Assembly: GCA_964352715.1 (NCBI GenBank)
Contig: CAYGSU010000009.1
Location: 1 to 64,000, forward strand
Direction of reading: 5' to 3'
Length of the DNA: 64,000 nucleotides
Source of the DNA: JAVKBW01 sp964352715
GTDB taxonomy: Bacteria; Pseudomonadota; Alphaproteobacteria; UBA8366; Aestuariispiraceae
Below the pieces are notes generated by a model. That model searched no databases. It was given only the letters and a program-made list of their open reading frames with translations, and had not been told where the DNA came from. The stretch's first letter is position 1. Each line of letters opens with the position of its first letter. The translations under genes and the position numbers were made by a program. Shown here piece by piece: positions 1-8,088 of this stretch.

Positions 1-408
1 CAGCTCACCGCCATTCTGGCCGATCAGGGTGTGACGGTTCACGCGTTCGATCTGCCGGTGTTTCAGGGCGCGGCGGCCTGCCTGCATCTGATGTCGGTCA
101 TCAGCCCGGTCGATACGAAAACCGCCGTTGTCTATGCGCCGCTGATGCCGGTGGCGTTCTGGCAGTTGCTGAAGGATATGGGCTACACGCTGATCGAGGC
201 GTCGGAAGCCGATTTCGAGGACAGCAACGGGCTGAGCCTGAACATTCTGGCGACCGCGCCGGGCAAGTGCATCATGATCGACGGCTATCCGGCGACCCGG
301 CAGGCAATGGAAAATGCCGGGATAGAAGTTCAGGTCTTCACCGGCGACGCCCTGTGCATTGCCTGCGAGGGCGGACCGACTTGCATGACCCGGCCAATTC
401 TAAGGTGA
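1..408 (+). CDS. Arginine deiminase / dimethylargininase-like amidinotransferase-fold protein (3' end only)
   Basis: The reading frame is open from the first base of the window, so this is the C-terminal 135 residues of a longer protein. The end carries the signature of the guanidine-modifying superfamily (arginine deiminase, dimethylargininase): a Gly-Gly-Pro-Thr-Cys-x-Thr-Arg-Pro stretch just before the C-terminus, whose Cys is the expected nucleophile attacking the guanidinium carbon. The His-Leu-x-Ser segment around residues 23-27 of the visible part fits the region of the catalytic His. Family members hydrolyse arginine or N-methylarginines to citrulline plus ammonia or an amine. A DJ-1/PfpI gene follows after 4 bases and a second amidinotransferase-fold enzyme comes next, so the genes are probably one operon for a guanidino compound. 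The exact substrate cannot be told from this fragment. Confidence 0.8.
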   Translation, partial: QLTAILADQGVTVHAFDLPVFQGAAACLHLMSVISPVDTKTAVVYAPLMPVAFWQLLKDMGYTLIEASEADFEDSNGLSLNILATAPGKCIMIDGYPATRQAMENAGIEVQVFTGDALCIACEGGPTCMTRPILR

Positions 409-412
409 GTTC

Positions 413-1024
413 ATGAAACGGCGCGTCGGCATTGTCCTGTTTCCCGGTTTCGAAACGCTCGACGCGATGGGGCCTGTCGAAATGCTCGGCATGTATCCTG
501 ATGCGTTTGAGCTTGTCATCGTTGCCGAACAACCCGGCAGTGTTGCAAGCGCACAGGGTCTGAAAACAGCTGCCGATGTTATTTTCGCCGATGGCGGGCA
601 TTTCGACATTCTGCTGGTGCCGGGCGGTGAGGGGACACGCCGGGAAGTTGAAAACCCGGTGATTATCGACTGGCTGCGGGAAAAATCCGCCCGGGCGGAG
701 ATCGTCACGTCGGTCTGCACCGGTTCGGCTTTGCTGGCGCAGGCCGGTATTCTCAACGGCAAACGGGCAACGACGAACAAGATCAGTTTCAAGTGGGTGG
801 TTTCGCAGGGGCCGACGGTAGACTGGGTGGCCGAAGCACGCTGGGTCGAGGATGGCGGTGTCATGACCTCATCCGGCGTTTCCGCCGGAATGGATATGAC
901 GCTGGCGCTGATAGCGCGGTTGCTCGGCGACAAGGCGGCGGAGGATGCGGCCTTGTGGGCGGAATACACCTGGCACAGGGACAAGGACCATGACCCGTTC
1001 GCCAGGGCGGCGGGACTTGTTTGA
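413..1024 (+). CDS. DJ-1/PfpI family protein, isonitrile hydratase-like
   Basis: A 203-residue single-domain protein of the DJ-1/PfpI (class I glutamine amidotransferase-like) fold. The nucleophile elbow is Ser-Val-Cys-Thr-Gly-Ser with Cys102, and an acidic residue, Asp17, sits in the first loop. Asp near 17 with a Cys-Thr-Gly elbow is the arrangement known from isonitrile hydratase, whereas proteases and deglycases of the fold have Glu and Cys-His. The protein therefore probably hydrates or deaminates a small molecule, but this is inferred from the motif alone. The gene starts 4 bases after the upstream amidinotransferase-fold gene, and its stop overlaps the start region of the next gene, so it is likely co-transcribed and may act on the same compound. 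Confidence 0.8.
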   Translation: MKRRVGIVLFPGFETLDAMGPVEMLGMYPDAFELVIVAEQPGSVASAQGLKTAADVIFADGGHFDILLVPGGEGTRREVENPVIIDWLREKSARAEIVTSVCTGSALLAQAGILNGKRATTNKISFKWVVSQGPTVDWVAEARWVEDGGVMTSSGVSAGMDMTLALIARLLGDKAAEDAALWAEYTWHRDKDHDPFARAAGLV

Positions 1025-1038
1025 AGGGAGACACGGGA

Positions 1039-2022
1039 ATGAACGAATTCGGATCGCATAGTGAATTCGGAAAATTGCGGGAGGTCGTGGTCGGCTCGGC
1101 GCAGGACCTGCACCTGCCGCCGTACGGTAAGGACCTGTCGCACTATAATGACGATCTTCGCGAGGCTTTGCTGAAAAACGGTAAAAAGCCGCTCGATGTG
1201 CAGAAGTATTTTCCGGAACGCTACGAGGAAACCGTCGAACAGATGGAAGGGGTGGCGAAAACCTTTCAGGACCTGGGCATCACGGTGCATCGGCCGCGAC
1301 CCTATACCGAGCCGGAAAAGAACTATCTTGGCCCGCTGCAGCCGGGCTGGTCGCAGCTTTATGTCGCCGACCCGGTATTCGTCATCGGCAAGCATTACAT
1401 GGAAATCTCGATCCGCCGGGCCTATCGCCGCAAGGAGGTATTTCCGCTGCGTGACCTGATTGCGCCGATAATCGAGAACGACCCGGAAGCGCGCTATGTG
1501 GCGATGCCGCAATCGACCCCGTTCGACCCGTCGGGCGAAGGGCCGGGACCGTTTCTGGAAGGCGGCGATATCCTGATACACGGGACGGATGTTTTTGTCG
1601 GGTATGGTGAATTGTGTTCCAACCGCGCCGGGGTCGACTGGCTGGCGCGCTATCTGTCGGACTGGGGCTATACTATCCATCCGATGCGCATCAAGGGACC
1701 GATCCTGCATGCGCTTGGCATCATGTGCCTGTTGCGCGACGGGTTGCTGATGGCGCACCTGCCGGCTCTGGCAGACGGCCTGCCGGAACCGCTGAAGAAC
1801 TGGGATGTCATCGAAATATCGGAAGACGAAATGAACCGGCACGCCACCGTCGGCGTCAGCCCGGACGACAAGCATTACATGATCGACCCGCATTTCAACC
1901 GCATCATGAACGAACTCGGCCGGCACGGCGTTGAACCGATCCCGACGCCCAGTGACGCCATCGGCTTCTGGGGCGGCGCGATCCGCTGTATCACATTGCC
2001 GCTCGCCCGCGATCCAGCCTGA
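1039..2022 (+). CDS. Amidinotransferase-family protein (glycine/scyllo-inosamine amidinotransferase-like)
   Basis: A protein of about 327 residues with the pentein fold of amidinotransferases. Visible landmarks are a Leu-Glu-Gly-Gly-Asp segment near residue 173, a conserved His at about 224, and a C-terminal Arg-Cys-Ile-Thr-Leu-Pro segment with Cys317 as the expected nucleophile. Family members move an amidino group from arginine to an amine or hydrolyse it. The ATG at 1039 is preferred over the in-frame TTG at 1021 because a strong GAAGGGAG ribosome site lies 8 bases before it and the N-terminus then begins like its relatives. It follows the DJ-1/PfpI gene directly and is 17 bases from an M20 hydrolase, which supports one operon. 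Donor and acceptor are unknown. Confidence 0.8.
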   Translation: MNEFGSHSEFGKLREVVVGSAQDLHLPPYGKDLSHYNDDLREALLKNGKKPLDVQKYFPERYEETVEQMEGVAKTFQDLGITVHRPRPYTEPEKNYLGPLQPGWSQLYVADPVFVIGKHYMEISIRRAYRRKEVFPLRDLIAPIIENDPEARYVAMPQSTPFDPSGEGPGPFLEGGDILIHGTDVFVGYGELCSNRAGVDWLARYLSDWGYTIHPMRIKGPILHALGIMCLLRDGLLMAHLPALADGLPEPLKNWDVIEISEDEMNRHATVGVSPDDKHYMIDPHFNRIMNELGRHGVEPIPTPSDAIGFWGGAIRCITLPLARDPA

Positions 2023-2039
2023 CCAACAGGAATTCAGCC

Positions 2040-3326
2040 ATGACACTTGATGCCAAGCTTGCCGACAAAATCCTCGACGCCGTCGATAGCGGTTTCGACA
2101 AGCAGGTCGCTTTCACGCAGGATCTCGTACGGTTTCCTTCCGTTCGGGGCCAGGAACATACCTGCCAGGATTTCATCTACGACGCGATGCGCGATCGCGG
2201 ACTGGCGATGGACCGCTGGGCTATCGATGTGGCGGAAATCGAAAGCCATGACGGGTTCTCGCCGGTCAAGGTCAACTACGACAATGCCATCAACGTCGTC
2301 GGCACACACCGGCCGAAACAGCAGACCGGCCGCAGCCTGATCCTGAACGGCCATGTCGATGTCGTGCCCATCGGCCCGACCGATATGTGGACCCGGCCAC
2401 CCTTCGACCCGTGGATCGACGGCGACTGGATGTACGGTCGCGGTGCTGCCGACATGAAGGCCGGTCTGGCGGCGAATATTTACGCGCTGGATGCCCTGCG
2501 CGCCATCGGGTATCAGCCGGCGGCGCCTGTCTATCTGCAATCGGTGACGGAAGAGGAATGCACCGGCAACGGCGCGCTGTCGGCGCTGGTGCGCGGCTAC
2601 CGGGCCGATGCGGCGATCATTCCCGAACCGGAAGACGACAAGCTGGTGCGCGCCAATGTCGGAGTGATCTGGTTCCGGGTGCATCTGCGCGGCATGCCGG
2701 TGCATGTGCGAGAGGCCGGAGCAGGGGCGAATGCCATCGAGGCGTCGTTTCCAATGATCCAGGCGTTGCGCGAGCTGGAGGAAAAATGGAATGCCGGCAA
2801 GGCAGGCATGAAGTATTTCGAGGATGAACGCCACCCGATCAATTTCAATGTCGGCAAGATCGCCGGCGGCGACTGGGCCTCGTCGGTGCCGGCCTGGTGT
2901 TCATTCGATTGCCGGATCGCGATTTTCCCCGGCGTCGATCCGCGCGATGCGGCGCGGGAGATCGAGGATTGCATCCGCACGGCTGCGCAGAAGAACGCGT
3001 TTCTGGCCAACAACCCGCCACAGGTTGAATTCAACGGCTTCTTCGCCGAAGGCTATGTGCTTGAGGAAGGGTCGGATGCGGAAAAGACGCTGGCGGACGC
3101 GCATGCCAAATCGTACGGCAAATCGTTGGAGAGCTTCGTGACAGCGGGCTATCTGGATGGACGGGTGTTCGTGCTGTACGGCGATTGTCCGTGCCTGGTC
3201 TACGGGCCGTATTCGGAAAACATCCACGCTTTCGATGAACGGGTCAGCCTTTCTTCAGTAAAGCGGGTAACCGGATCAATCGCGCTGTTCATGGCGGAAT
3301 GGTGCGGCCTGGAACCTGTGGGATGA
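2040..3326 (+). CDS. M20 family metallohydrolase (ArgE/DapE/carboxypeptidase G2-like)
   Basis: A 428-residue di-zinc amidohydrolase. Metal-site landmarks appear in the usual order: Gly-His-Val-Asp-Val-Val-Pro (His105, Asp107), Gly-Arg-Gly-Ala-Ala-Asp-Met-Lys (Asp138), the Glu-Glu pair at 171-172, Pro-Glu-Pro near 196, and a late His in Asn-Ile-His-Ala-Phe-Asp-Glu. Relatives cleave N-acyl, N-carbamoyl or N-succinyl bonds of amino acids such as acetylornithine. It is the last gene of the rightward run and lies tail to tail with the Lrp-type regulator. In this setting it may release the amino acid left after the guanidino group has been processed; that role is inferred. It could equally be an N-deacylase for another amino-acid derivative. 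Confidence 0.85.
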   Translation: MTLDAKLADKILDAVDSGFDKQVAFTQDLVRFPSVRGQEHTCQDFIYDAMRDRGLAMDRWAIDVAEIESHDGFSPVKVNYDNAINVVGTHRPKQQTGRSLILNGHVDVVPIGPTDMWTRPPFDPWIDGDWMYGRGAADMKAGLAANIYALDALRAIGYQPAAPVYLQSVTEEECTGNGALSALVRGYRADAAIIPEPEDDKLVRANVGVIWFRVHLRGMPVHVREAGAGANAIEASFPMIQALRELEEKWNAGKAGMKYFEDERHPINFNVGKIAGGDWASSVPAWCSFDCRIAIFPGVDPRDAAREIEDCIRTAAQKNAFLANNPPQVEFNGFFAEGYVLEEGSDAEKTLADAHAKSYGKSLESFVTAGYLDGRVFVLYGDCPCLVYGPYSENIHAFDERVSLSSVKRVTGSIALFMAEWCGLEPVG

Positions 3327-3332
3327 TCGCGG

Positions 3333-3872
3333 TTACTTTTTCCGATTTGTCTGCACCTTGAAGACCGGTTTCAGCTGGTACTGGTTCTTGACGACTTTCA
3401 GGTTCTGCATGATGTCGCAATTCTGCACATCGTCATGGCCGTAGATCTCGTCTGACAGAAACTGAACAAAGCTTTCGCGCTCCTCGAACACGACTTCGAC
3501 CAGCAGGTCGTATGGGCCGCTGACCCAGATGGCGTAAACAACGTCCGGGTTTTCGGCGAGACGGTTTGCGACTTCTTCCGGCTGGGCCGGTGGCGCGACC
3601 TTGATACCCAGCATCGTATAGGCGTCGAAATTCAGTTCCAGCGGGTTGACCACGGCGACGACCTTCATCGCGCCGGATTGCTGCAACTGATTCACGCGCT
3701 TGCGCACGGCGCCTTCCGACACGCCCAGCTTGGCCGCAATGGTTGAATACGGCGTCCTGCCGTCTTCCTGCAGCATCGTGATGATGCCGCGATTCAGATT
3801 GTCATGCGCCGTCCGTTCGGTCTGACGGTCTTGGTCCTTCTTGGATGCGGGATTCTTGATGGGTCCAGGCAT
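3333..3872 (-). CDS. Lrp/AsnC family transcriptional regulator
   Basis: A 179-residue regulator with an N-terminal winged helix (about residues 28-80; the Thr-Ile-Ala-Ala-Lys-Leu-Gly-Val-Ser-Glu helix is typical) and a C-terminal RAM/ligand-binding domain (about 90-165) that binds amino acids and drives oligomer formation. A basic, low-complexity stretch of about 20 residues precedes the helix, which is longer than usual. The gene lies between the amidinotransferase run, with which it is convergent, and the Rieske operon, from which it diverges. Two inverted repeats in the shared upstream region are likely binding sites. It probably controls itself and one or both flanking operons in response to an amino acid or guanidino metabolite; this is inference from position. 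Confidence 0.9.
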   Translation of the reverse strand: MPGPIKNPASKKDQDRQTERTAHDNLNRGIITMLQEDGRTPYSTIAAKLGVSEGAVRKRVNQLQQSGAMKVVAVVNPLELNFDAYTMLGIKVAPPAQPEEVANRLAENPDVVYAIWVSGPYDLLVEVVFEERESFVQFLSDEIYGHDDVQNCDIMQNLKVVKNQYQLKPVFKVQTNRKK

Positions 3873-3924
3873 TCTGCAATTCCAGTCCGATTCTCTGTGC
3901 CACGATATTCACACTAAAGCCACC

Positions 3925-3939
3925 AATTCCGTACGAATT
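3925..3939. promoter_or_regulatory. Inverted repeat, possible Lrp-type operator 1
   Basis: AATTC-CGTAC-GAATT is a perfect 5-base inverted repeat around a 5-base core. It lies just upstream of the Lrp/AsnC start, where an autoregulatory site would be expected. It shares the GTACGAA string with the second repeat about 100 bases away. The function is inferred only from position and symmetry. Confidence 0.4.
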
Positions 3940-3984
3940 CAATAGGCCACATTCAATACAGAGTTCGCTTTTCGGAATAAATAT

Positions 3985-4013
3985 TTGACAAAGGAAAAAA
4001 TAAGGAATTAACG
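3985..4013 (+). promoter_or_regulatory. Possible promoter of the Rieske-glyoxalase-cupin operon
   Basis: A perfect TTGACA -35 hexamer is followed after 17 bases by TTAACG, a poor -10 match. The A-rich spacer and the position upstream of operator-like repeat 2 fit a regulated promoter reading toward the Rieske gene. The weak -10 would fit a promoter that needs an activator. Confidence 0.35.
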
Positions 4014-4022
4014 TCACGCCAC

Positions 4023-4039
4023 AGTACGAAAAACGTACT
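4023..4039. promoter_or_regulatory. Inverted repeat, possible Lrp-type operator 2
   Basis: AGTACG-AAAAA-CGTACT is a perfect 6-base inverted repeat with an A5 centre, just downstream of the putative start of transcription for the Rieske operon. A flexible A-tract between half-sites is common in Lrp/AsnC sites. No terminator-like T-run follows it, so an RNA terminator is unlikely. Confidence 0.4.
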
Positions 4040-4117
4040 TATCAGAGGGTTTTGCTACGAATACCGAATTCAACTTCATGGTTGGCCTGTCCAACCACCG
4101 TTTTCTGGATCAACGAC

Positions 4118-5245
4118 ATGACTGCAGAACTCGAACCATTTCTTGAACCATTCTGGCAAACGGGATCGCTCAAACACGGACTTCCATCCCGGGCCTATAC
4201 TGAAGACGCCTTCTGGCAAGACGAATGCGCAACCGTTTTCACGGAAAACTGGGTGTGTGTCGGGTTCGTCCACGAACTGATCAGACCGGGCGACATTGTG
4301 CCGGTCACCGTTGCCGGAAAGCCGCTTATTCTGGTGCGCGACCGCGACGGTGCGATTAACGGATTCCATAATGTCTGCCGTCACCGTTGCATGACGCTCG
4401 TGGACAGGCCGTGCAATGTCGGCCGGGCGATTACCTGCCCGTATCATGCCTGGTCCTACGGGCTGGATGGCAGGTTGCGCGGGGCTCCGTATTTCAACGG
4501 GCGCGACAAGACCCAACCGTTAGACCCGGCTCTGGCGCTGGAAAGGCTGAAGCCGGTGCGGCTTGCCGTCTGGCATGACTGGATTTTCGTCAATCTCGAC
4601 GGCAAGGCGCCGCCGTTTCTCGACTATGCGAAACCGCTGATCGACCGGCTGGAAGGGATTGATTTTGGCCAATTGAAATCGGTCGCGATGCTGGATTTCG
4701 GGGAGGTTGCGACGAACTGGAAGTTCATCATGGAGAATTTCATCGAACCGTATCATGTTCAGTTCGTGCACAAGACGACCACCGACCAGCCACTGGTCGA
4801 CCACTACACCATCATTGATGCGCCGTGCCTCGGCAGCGCGGTTGACCTCGACGAGGAAAGCGGCGACAGCGGCAGTCTCGCTGTCAGCTCGCGTTATCTG
4901 ACGCTGTTCCCGAACTTCATTCTCGGCCGGTACTTCCCGGATCAACTGGGCGTCTATCTCAACGTGCCGTTGGGGCCGGACCGAACCGCGCAGAAACGGG
5001 TGATCTATGCAACCGAAGGACAGATCTATTCGGAAGGCCAGGCCGACGCGCTGAAGAAATTGTGGTGGGACGTCCATAAGGAAGATCACGCGATTTGCGA
5101 ACGTATGCAGCTTGGGCGTGCCTCTCCGGAATCAGCCGTGGGCGGATACCTGTCGCCGGTTTGGGAGGACAGCGTGCGGGCCTTTCAGGAACTGGTCGCC
5201 TCCGCTGTCATGACGCCCACGAAAAGCGGGGAGCAGCAATCATGA
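4118..5245 (+). CDS. Rieske non-heme iron oxygenase, alpha subunit
   Basis: About 375 residues. The Rieske [2Fe-2S] site is complete: Cys87-x-His89 and Cys107-x-x-His110. The catalytic domain has Asn-Phe-Ile-Glu-Pro-Tyr-His213 followed by His218, the two histidines of the mononuclear iron site. Such enzymes hydroxylate or demethylate aromatic or quaternary-amine substrates and need a separate reductase; no reductase gene is in the cluster, so a shared cellular one must serve. The ATG at 4118 is chosen because the in-frame TTG at 4052 would add 22 residues unlike the family. The gene overlaps the next by ATGA, giving translational coupling. Stachydrine- or carnitine-type demethylases are possible relatives; the substrate is not determined. 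Confidence 0.9.
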   Translation: MTAELEPFLEPFWQTGSLKHGLPSRAYTEDAFWQDECATVFTENWVCVGFVHELIRPGDIVPVTVAGKPLILVRDRDGAINGFHNVCRHRCMTLVDRPCNVGRAITCPYHAWSYGLDGRLRGAPYFNGRDKTQPLDPALALERLKPVRLAVWHDWIFVNLDGKAPPFLDYAKPLIDRLEGIDFGQLKSVAMLDFGEVATNWKFIMENFIEPYHVQFVHKTTTDQPLVDHYTIIDAPCLGSAVDLDEESGDSGSLAVSSRYLTLFPNFILGRYFPDQLGVYLNVPLGPDRTAQKRVIYATEGQIYSEGQADALKKLWWDVHKEDHAICERMQLGRASPESAVGGYLSPVWEDSVRAFQELVASAVMTPTKSGEQQS

Positions 5246-5685
5246 GCAACCAGCAGAACCGCCGACTTGCGCATACGATGCTGCGGGTAAGGGACACGGA
5301 TAAGTCCCTGAAGTTTTATTGCGACATTCTGGGGATGAAGGTTCTGAGACGAACTGACTACCCGGAAGGCAAGTTCACCAACACTTTCATCGGATACGGC
5401 CCTGAAACGGAATACCCGACGCTGGAACTGACCTGCAACTGGGACCGCGAAGACGCCTACGACAAGGGCGACGGCTGGGGCCATGTCTGCATCGAGACCG
5501 ATGACGTTTATCAGACTTGCGATGATCTGGCGTCCATCGGCGTGAAGATTACCCGCCCGCCGGGGCCGATGAAACACGGCACGCGCATCATCGCCTTCTG
5601 TGAAGACCCTGACGGCTACAAGGTCGAACTGAACGAGTCGATATCAAGGATGCAGACGCAACCACCCGCTCAACCCGCACGATAG
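5242..5685 (+). CDS. Glyoxalase I (lactoylglutathione lyase)-like VOC protein
   Basis: A 147-residue vicinal-oxygen-chelate protein of glyoxalase I type. The four expected metal ligands are in place: His11, Glu62, His81 and Glu129. The Glu-Asp-Pro-Asp-Gly-Tyr-Lys-Val-Glu-Leu end is typical of lactoylglutathione lyase, which turns the methylglyoxal-glutathione hemithioacetal into lactoylglutathione. Its start overlaps the stop of the Rieske gene (ATGA), so the two are translationally coupled. The coupling suggests it handles a reactive aldehyde or dicarbonyl from the oxygenase reaction, or that it acts on the oxygenase product directly. It may thus be a dedicated paralogue and not the housekeeping GloA. 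Confidence 0.85.
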   Translation: MSNQQNRRLAHTMLRVRDTDKSLKFYCDILGMKVLRRTDYPEGKFTNTFIGYGPETEYPTLELTCNWDREDAYDKGDGWGHVCIETDDVYQTCDDLASIGVKITRPPGPMKHGTRIIAFCEDPDGYKVELNESISRMQTQPPAQPAR

Positions 5686-5700
5686 AAAAGGATTTTCCAG

Positions 5701-6102
5701 ATGGACAAGAAACCGAAGCTCTACAAGTTTAAGGAAATCGAACACCGCCTTCACACGCTGGAGCCGGGGAAGTCCTATATCAAACCGTTCGTAACCAGCG
5801 CGGTCAGCGACACGATGTGCGGCGGGCTGAATTTCCTGAACAATGTGTCGGTGCCGTGGGATCTGACCTGCGATGAAATCATCTACTGCATGGAAGGCAC
5901 GTTCCGCCTGACCTGTGATGGTGAATCCTACGAATGCAGCCCTGGCGATGTTCTCTACGTGCCGAAAGACAATCACATTGCCTACGAGTGCGACGAAAAA
6001 TGCGTGATTTTCTATGCCGCCTATCCGCATGACTGGAAGCAGCAGGCGGGCATTACCTTCGTGCCGGGCATCGACCCCGAAGATATGCCCAAACCGGCCT
6101 GA
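5701..6102 (+). CDS. Cupin domain protein, EutQ-like
   Basis: A 133-residue single-domain cupin. The second cupin motif is recognisable in the Pro-Gly-Asp-Val-Leu-Tyr-Val-Pro-Lys-Asp-Asn-His segment, and the first is partial (Asp-Glu-Ile-Ile-Tyr-x-Met-Glu-Gly). The overall pattern resembles the cupin of EutQ. EutQ proteins are linked to ethanolamine use, but free-standing relatives occur in many catabolic clusters with unknown reactions. It starts 15 bases after the glyoxalase gene and ends 2 bases before a convergent quinone reductase, so it closes the Rieske operon. A metal-dependent isomerase or dioxygenase role is possible; nothing in the sequence decides. Confidence 0.75.
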   Translation: MDKKPKLYKFKEIEHRLHTLEPGKSYIKPFVTSAVSDTMCGGLNFLNNVSVPWDLTCDEIIYCMEGTFRLTCDGESYECSPGDVLYVPKDNHIAYECDEKCVIFYAAYPHDWKQQAGITFVPGIDPEDMPKPA

Positions 6103-6104
6103 CG

Positions 6105-6716
6105 TTATCTAAGGTAAATGCTCGACGTGTTGCTCGGCGGCTGAACGCATAGCGGAAAAATACTGCCCAGATGTTTCACCTGGTCCAGCTGCCGCGCCGT
6201 CATTTCCGGGTCGGCGCCGGCTTCCGGAATCACGACGAGACGGTTCTGCGGAATGCCGCAATAGCTCATGATTCCATAAGGCATCTGCACGTCCATCGCC
6301 TTGGTATAGTTGTGCTTTTCAAAGCCTTCCTCGTCATTCGCGCCCAGCCCGATCATCAGCCCGTATTCGTGCTTCAGCTGGTTGCCGCCATAGGCCCAGT
6401 CCTTGTTCCAGACCCGGTCTACCCAGCCTTTCAGCATGGCGGGCATCGACCACCACCAGATCGGAAACACCATCACGATGGCGTCGTTGCGGTCGACCCG
6501 TTCCATTTCCTGATGCACGATATCGCTGTAGCGCTTGTCGGTGACAGACCAGTCCGGTTCGTCTTCCGGCATCAGCACCGGGTTGAACCCTTCGCCATAC
6601 AGATCGGCCCATTCAATCTCGTGTCCCGCCTCCACCGCGCCTGCCTCGAATGCCTCGGCGACTGCTCCGGAAAGAGAGTCCCGGCGGGGATGGCAGAAAA
6701 CCAGCAGTACTTTCAT
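6105..6716 (-). CDS. NAD(P)H dehydrogenase (quinone), flavodoxin-like fold
   Basis: A 203-residue protein of the NQO1/MdaB/KefF flavodoxin-like family. It begins with the flavin-phosphate loop Phe-Cys-His-Pro-Arg-Arg-Asp-Ser-Leu-Ser and holds Pro-Ile-Trp-Trp-Trp-Ser-Met-Pro-Ala with Lys-Gly-Trp-x-Asp-Arg-Val, both classic for the family. These are FMN- or FAD-dependent two-electron reductases of quinones and other electrophiles. It is convergent with the cupin gene (2-base gap) and separately transcribed. A link to the Rieske cluster is possible, for example reducing quinone-like products, but it lacks the ferredoxin or Rieske-reductase domains needed to feed the oxygenase. Confidence 0.85.
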   Translation of the reverse strand: MKVLLVFCHPRRDSLSGAVAEAFEAGAVEAGHEIEWADLYGEGFNPVLMPEDEPDWSVTDKRYSDIVHQEMERVDRNDAIVMVFPIWWWSMPAMLKGWVDRVWNKDWAYGGNQLKHEYGLMIGLGANDEEGFEKHNYTKAMDVQMPYGIMSYCGIPQNRLVVIPEAGADPEMTARQLDQVKHLGSIFPLCVQPPSNTSSIYLR

Positions 6717-7018
6717 TCGGAACCCTCCCGTTTCTGCCGCATTCTCTCTTGCGATTCCTTGGTTGCCAAGCCGTTGCTGGAATCCTATGATCCGCGCGGT
6801 TTTGAACAGGCACTGGACGAACAGCGTATGCTTCGCAAGACGCCCGTATCGATTATCTCCATCATCATCCGCTGCATTATCAGCGGCTGTCGGGGCTGTT
6901 GTTACTGAACAACAGAAGACCGGTGGCCGACGGTTTCAGCGCCGCCAAGTACGTCCCTTAAAACCGAATAGTTGATGATTGAGGACGAGCCTGCGCGCCA
7001 AGCGCGACTCGGAAAACC
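6717..7018 (+). other. Non-coding gap, possible frameshifted gene remnant
   Basis: This 300-base stretch between the quinone reductase and cysS holds no intact gene. Two short plus-strand segments read like protein in adjacent frames: one around 6765-6840 (Leu-Glu-Ser-Tyr-Asp-Pro-Arg-Gly-Phe-Glu-Gln-Ala-Leu) and one from about 6838 to the TAA at 6959-6961 (Ile-Asp-Tyr-Leu-His-His-His-Pro-Leu). Together they could be the shifted 3' end of a lost gene. There is no usable start and no family I recognise, so chance coding bias remains possible. The cysS promoter must lie in or before this region; I see no clear hexamers. Confidence 0.25.
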
Positions 7019-8084
<1,066 letters not shown>

Positions 8085-8088
8085 GGAC

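Noticed and set aside
400..2046. A 548-codon open frame on the minus strand
   Set aside because: It lies antisense to the DJ-1 and amidinotransferase genes, which have clear motifs; its translation is Arg-rich and without domains. It is a by-product of G+C-rich codon use.
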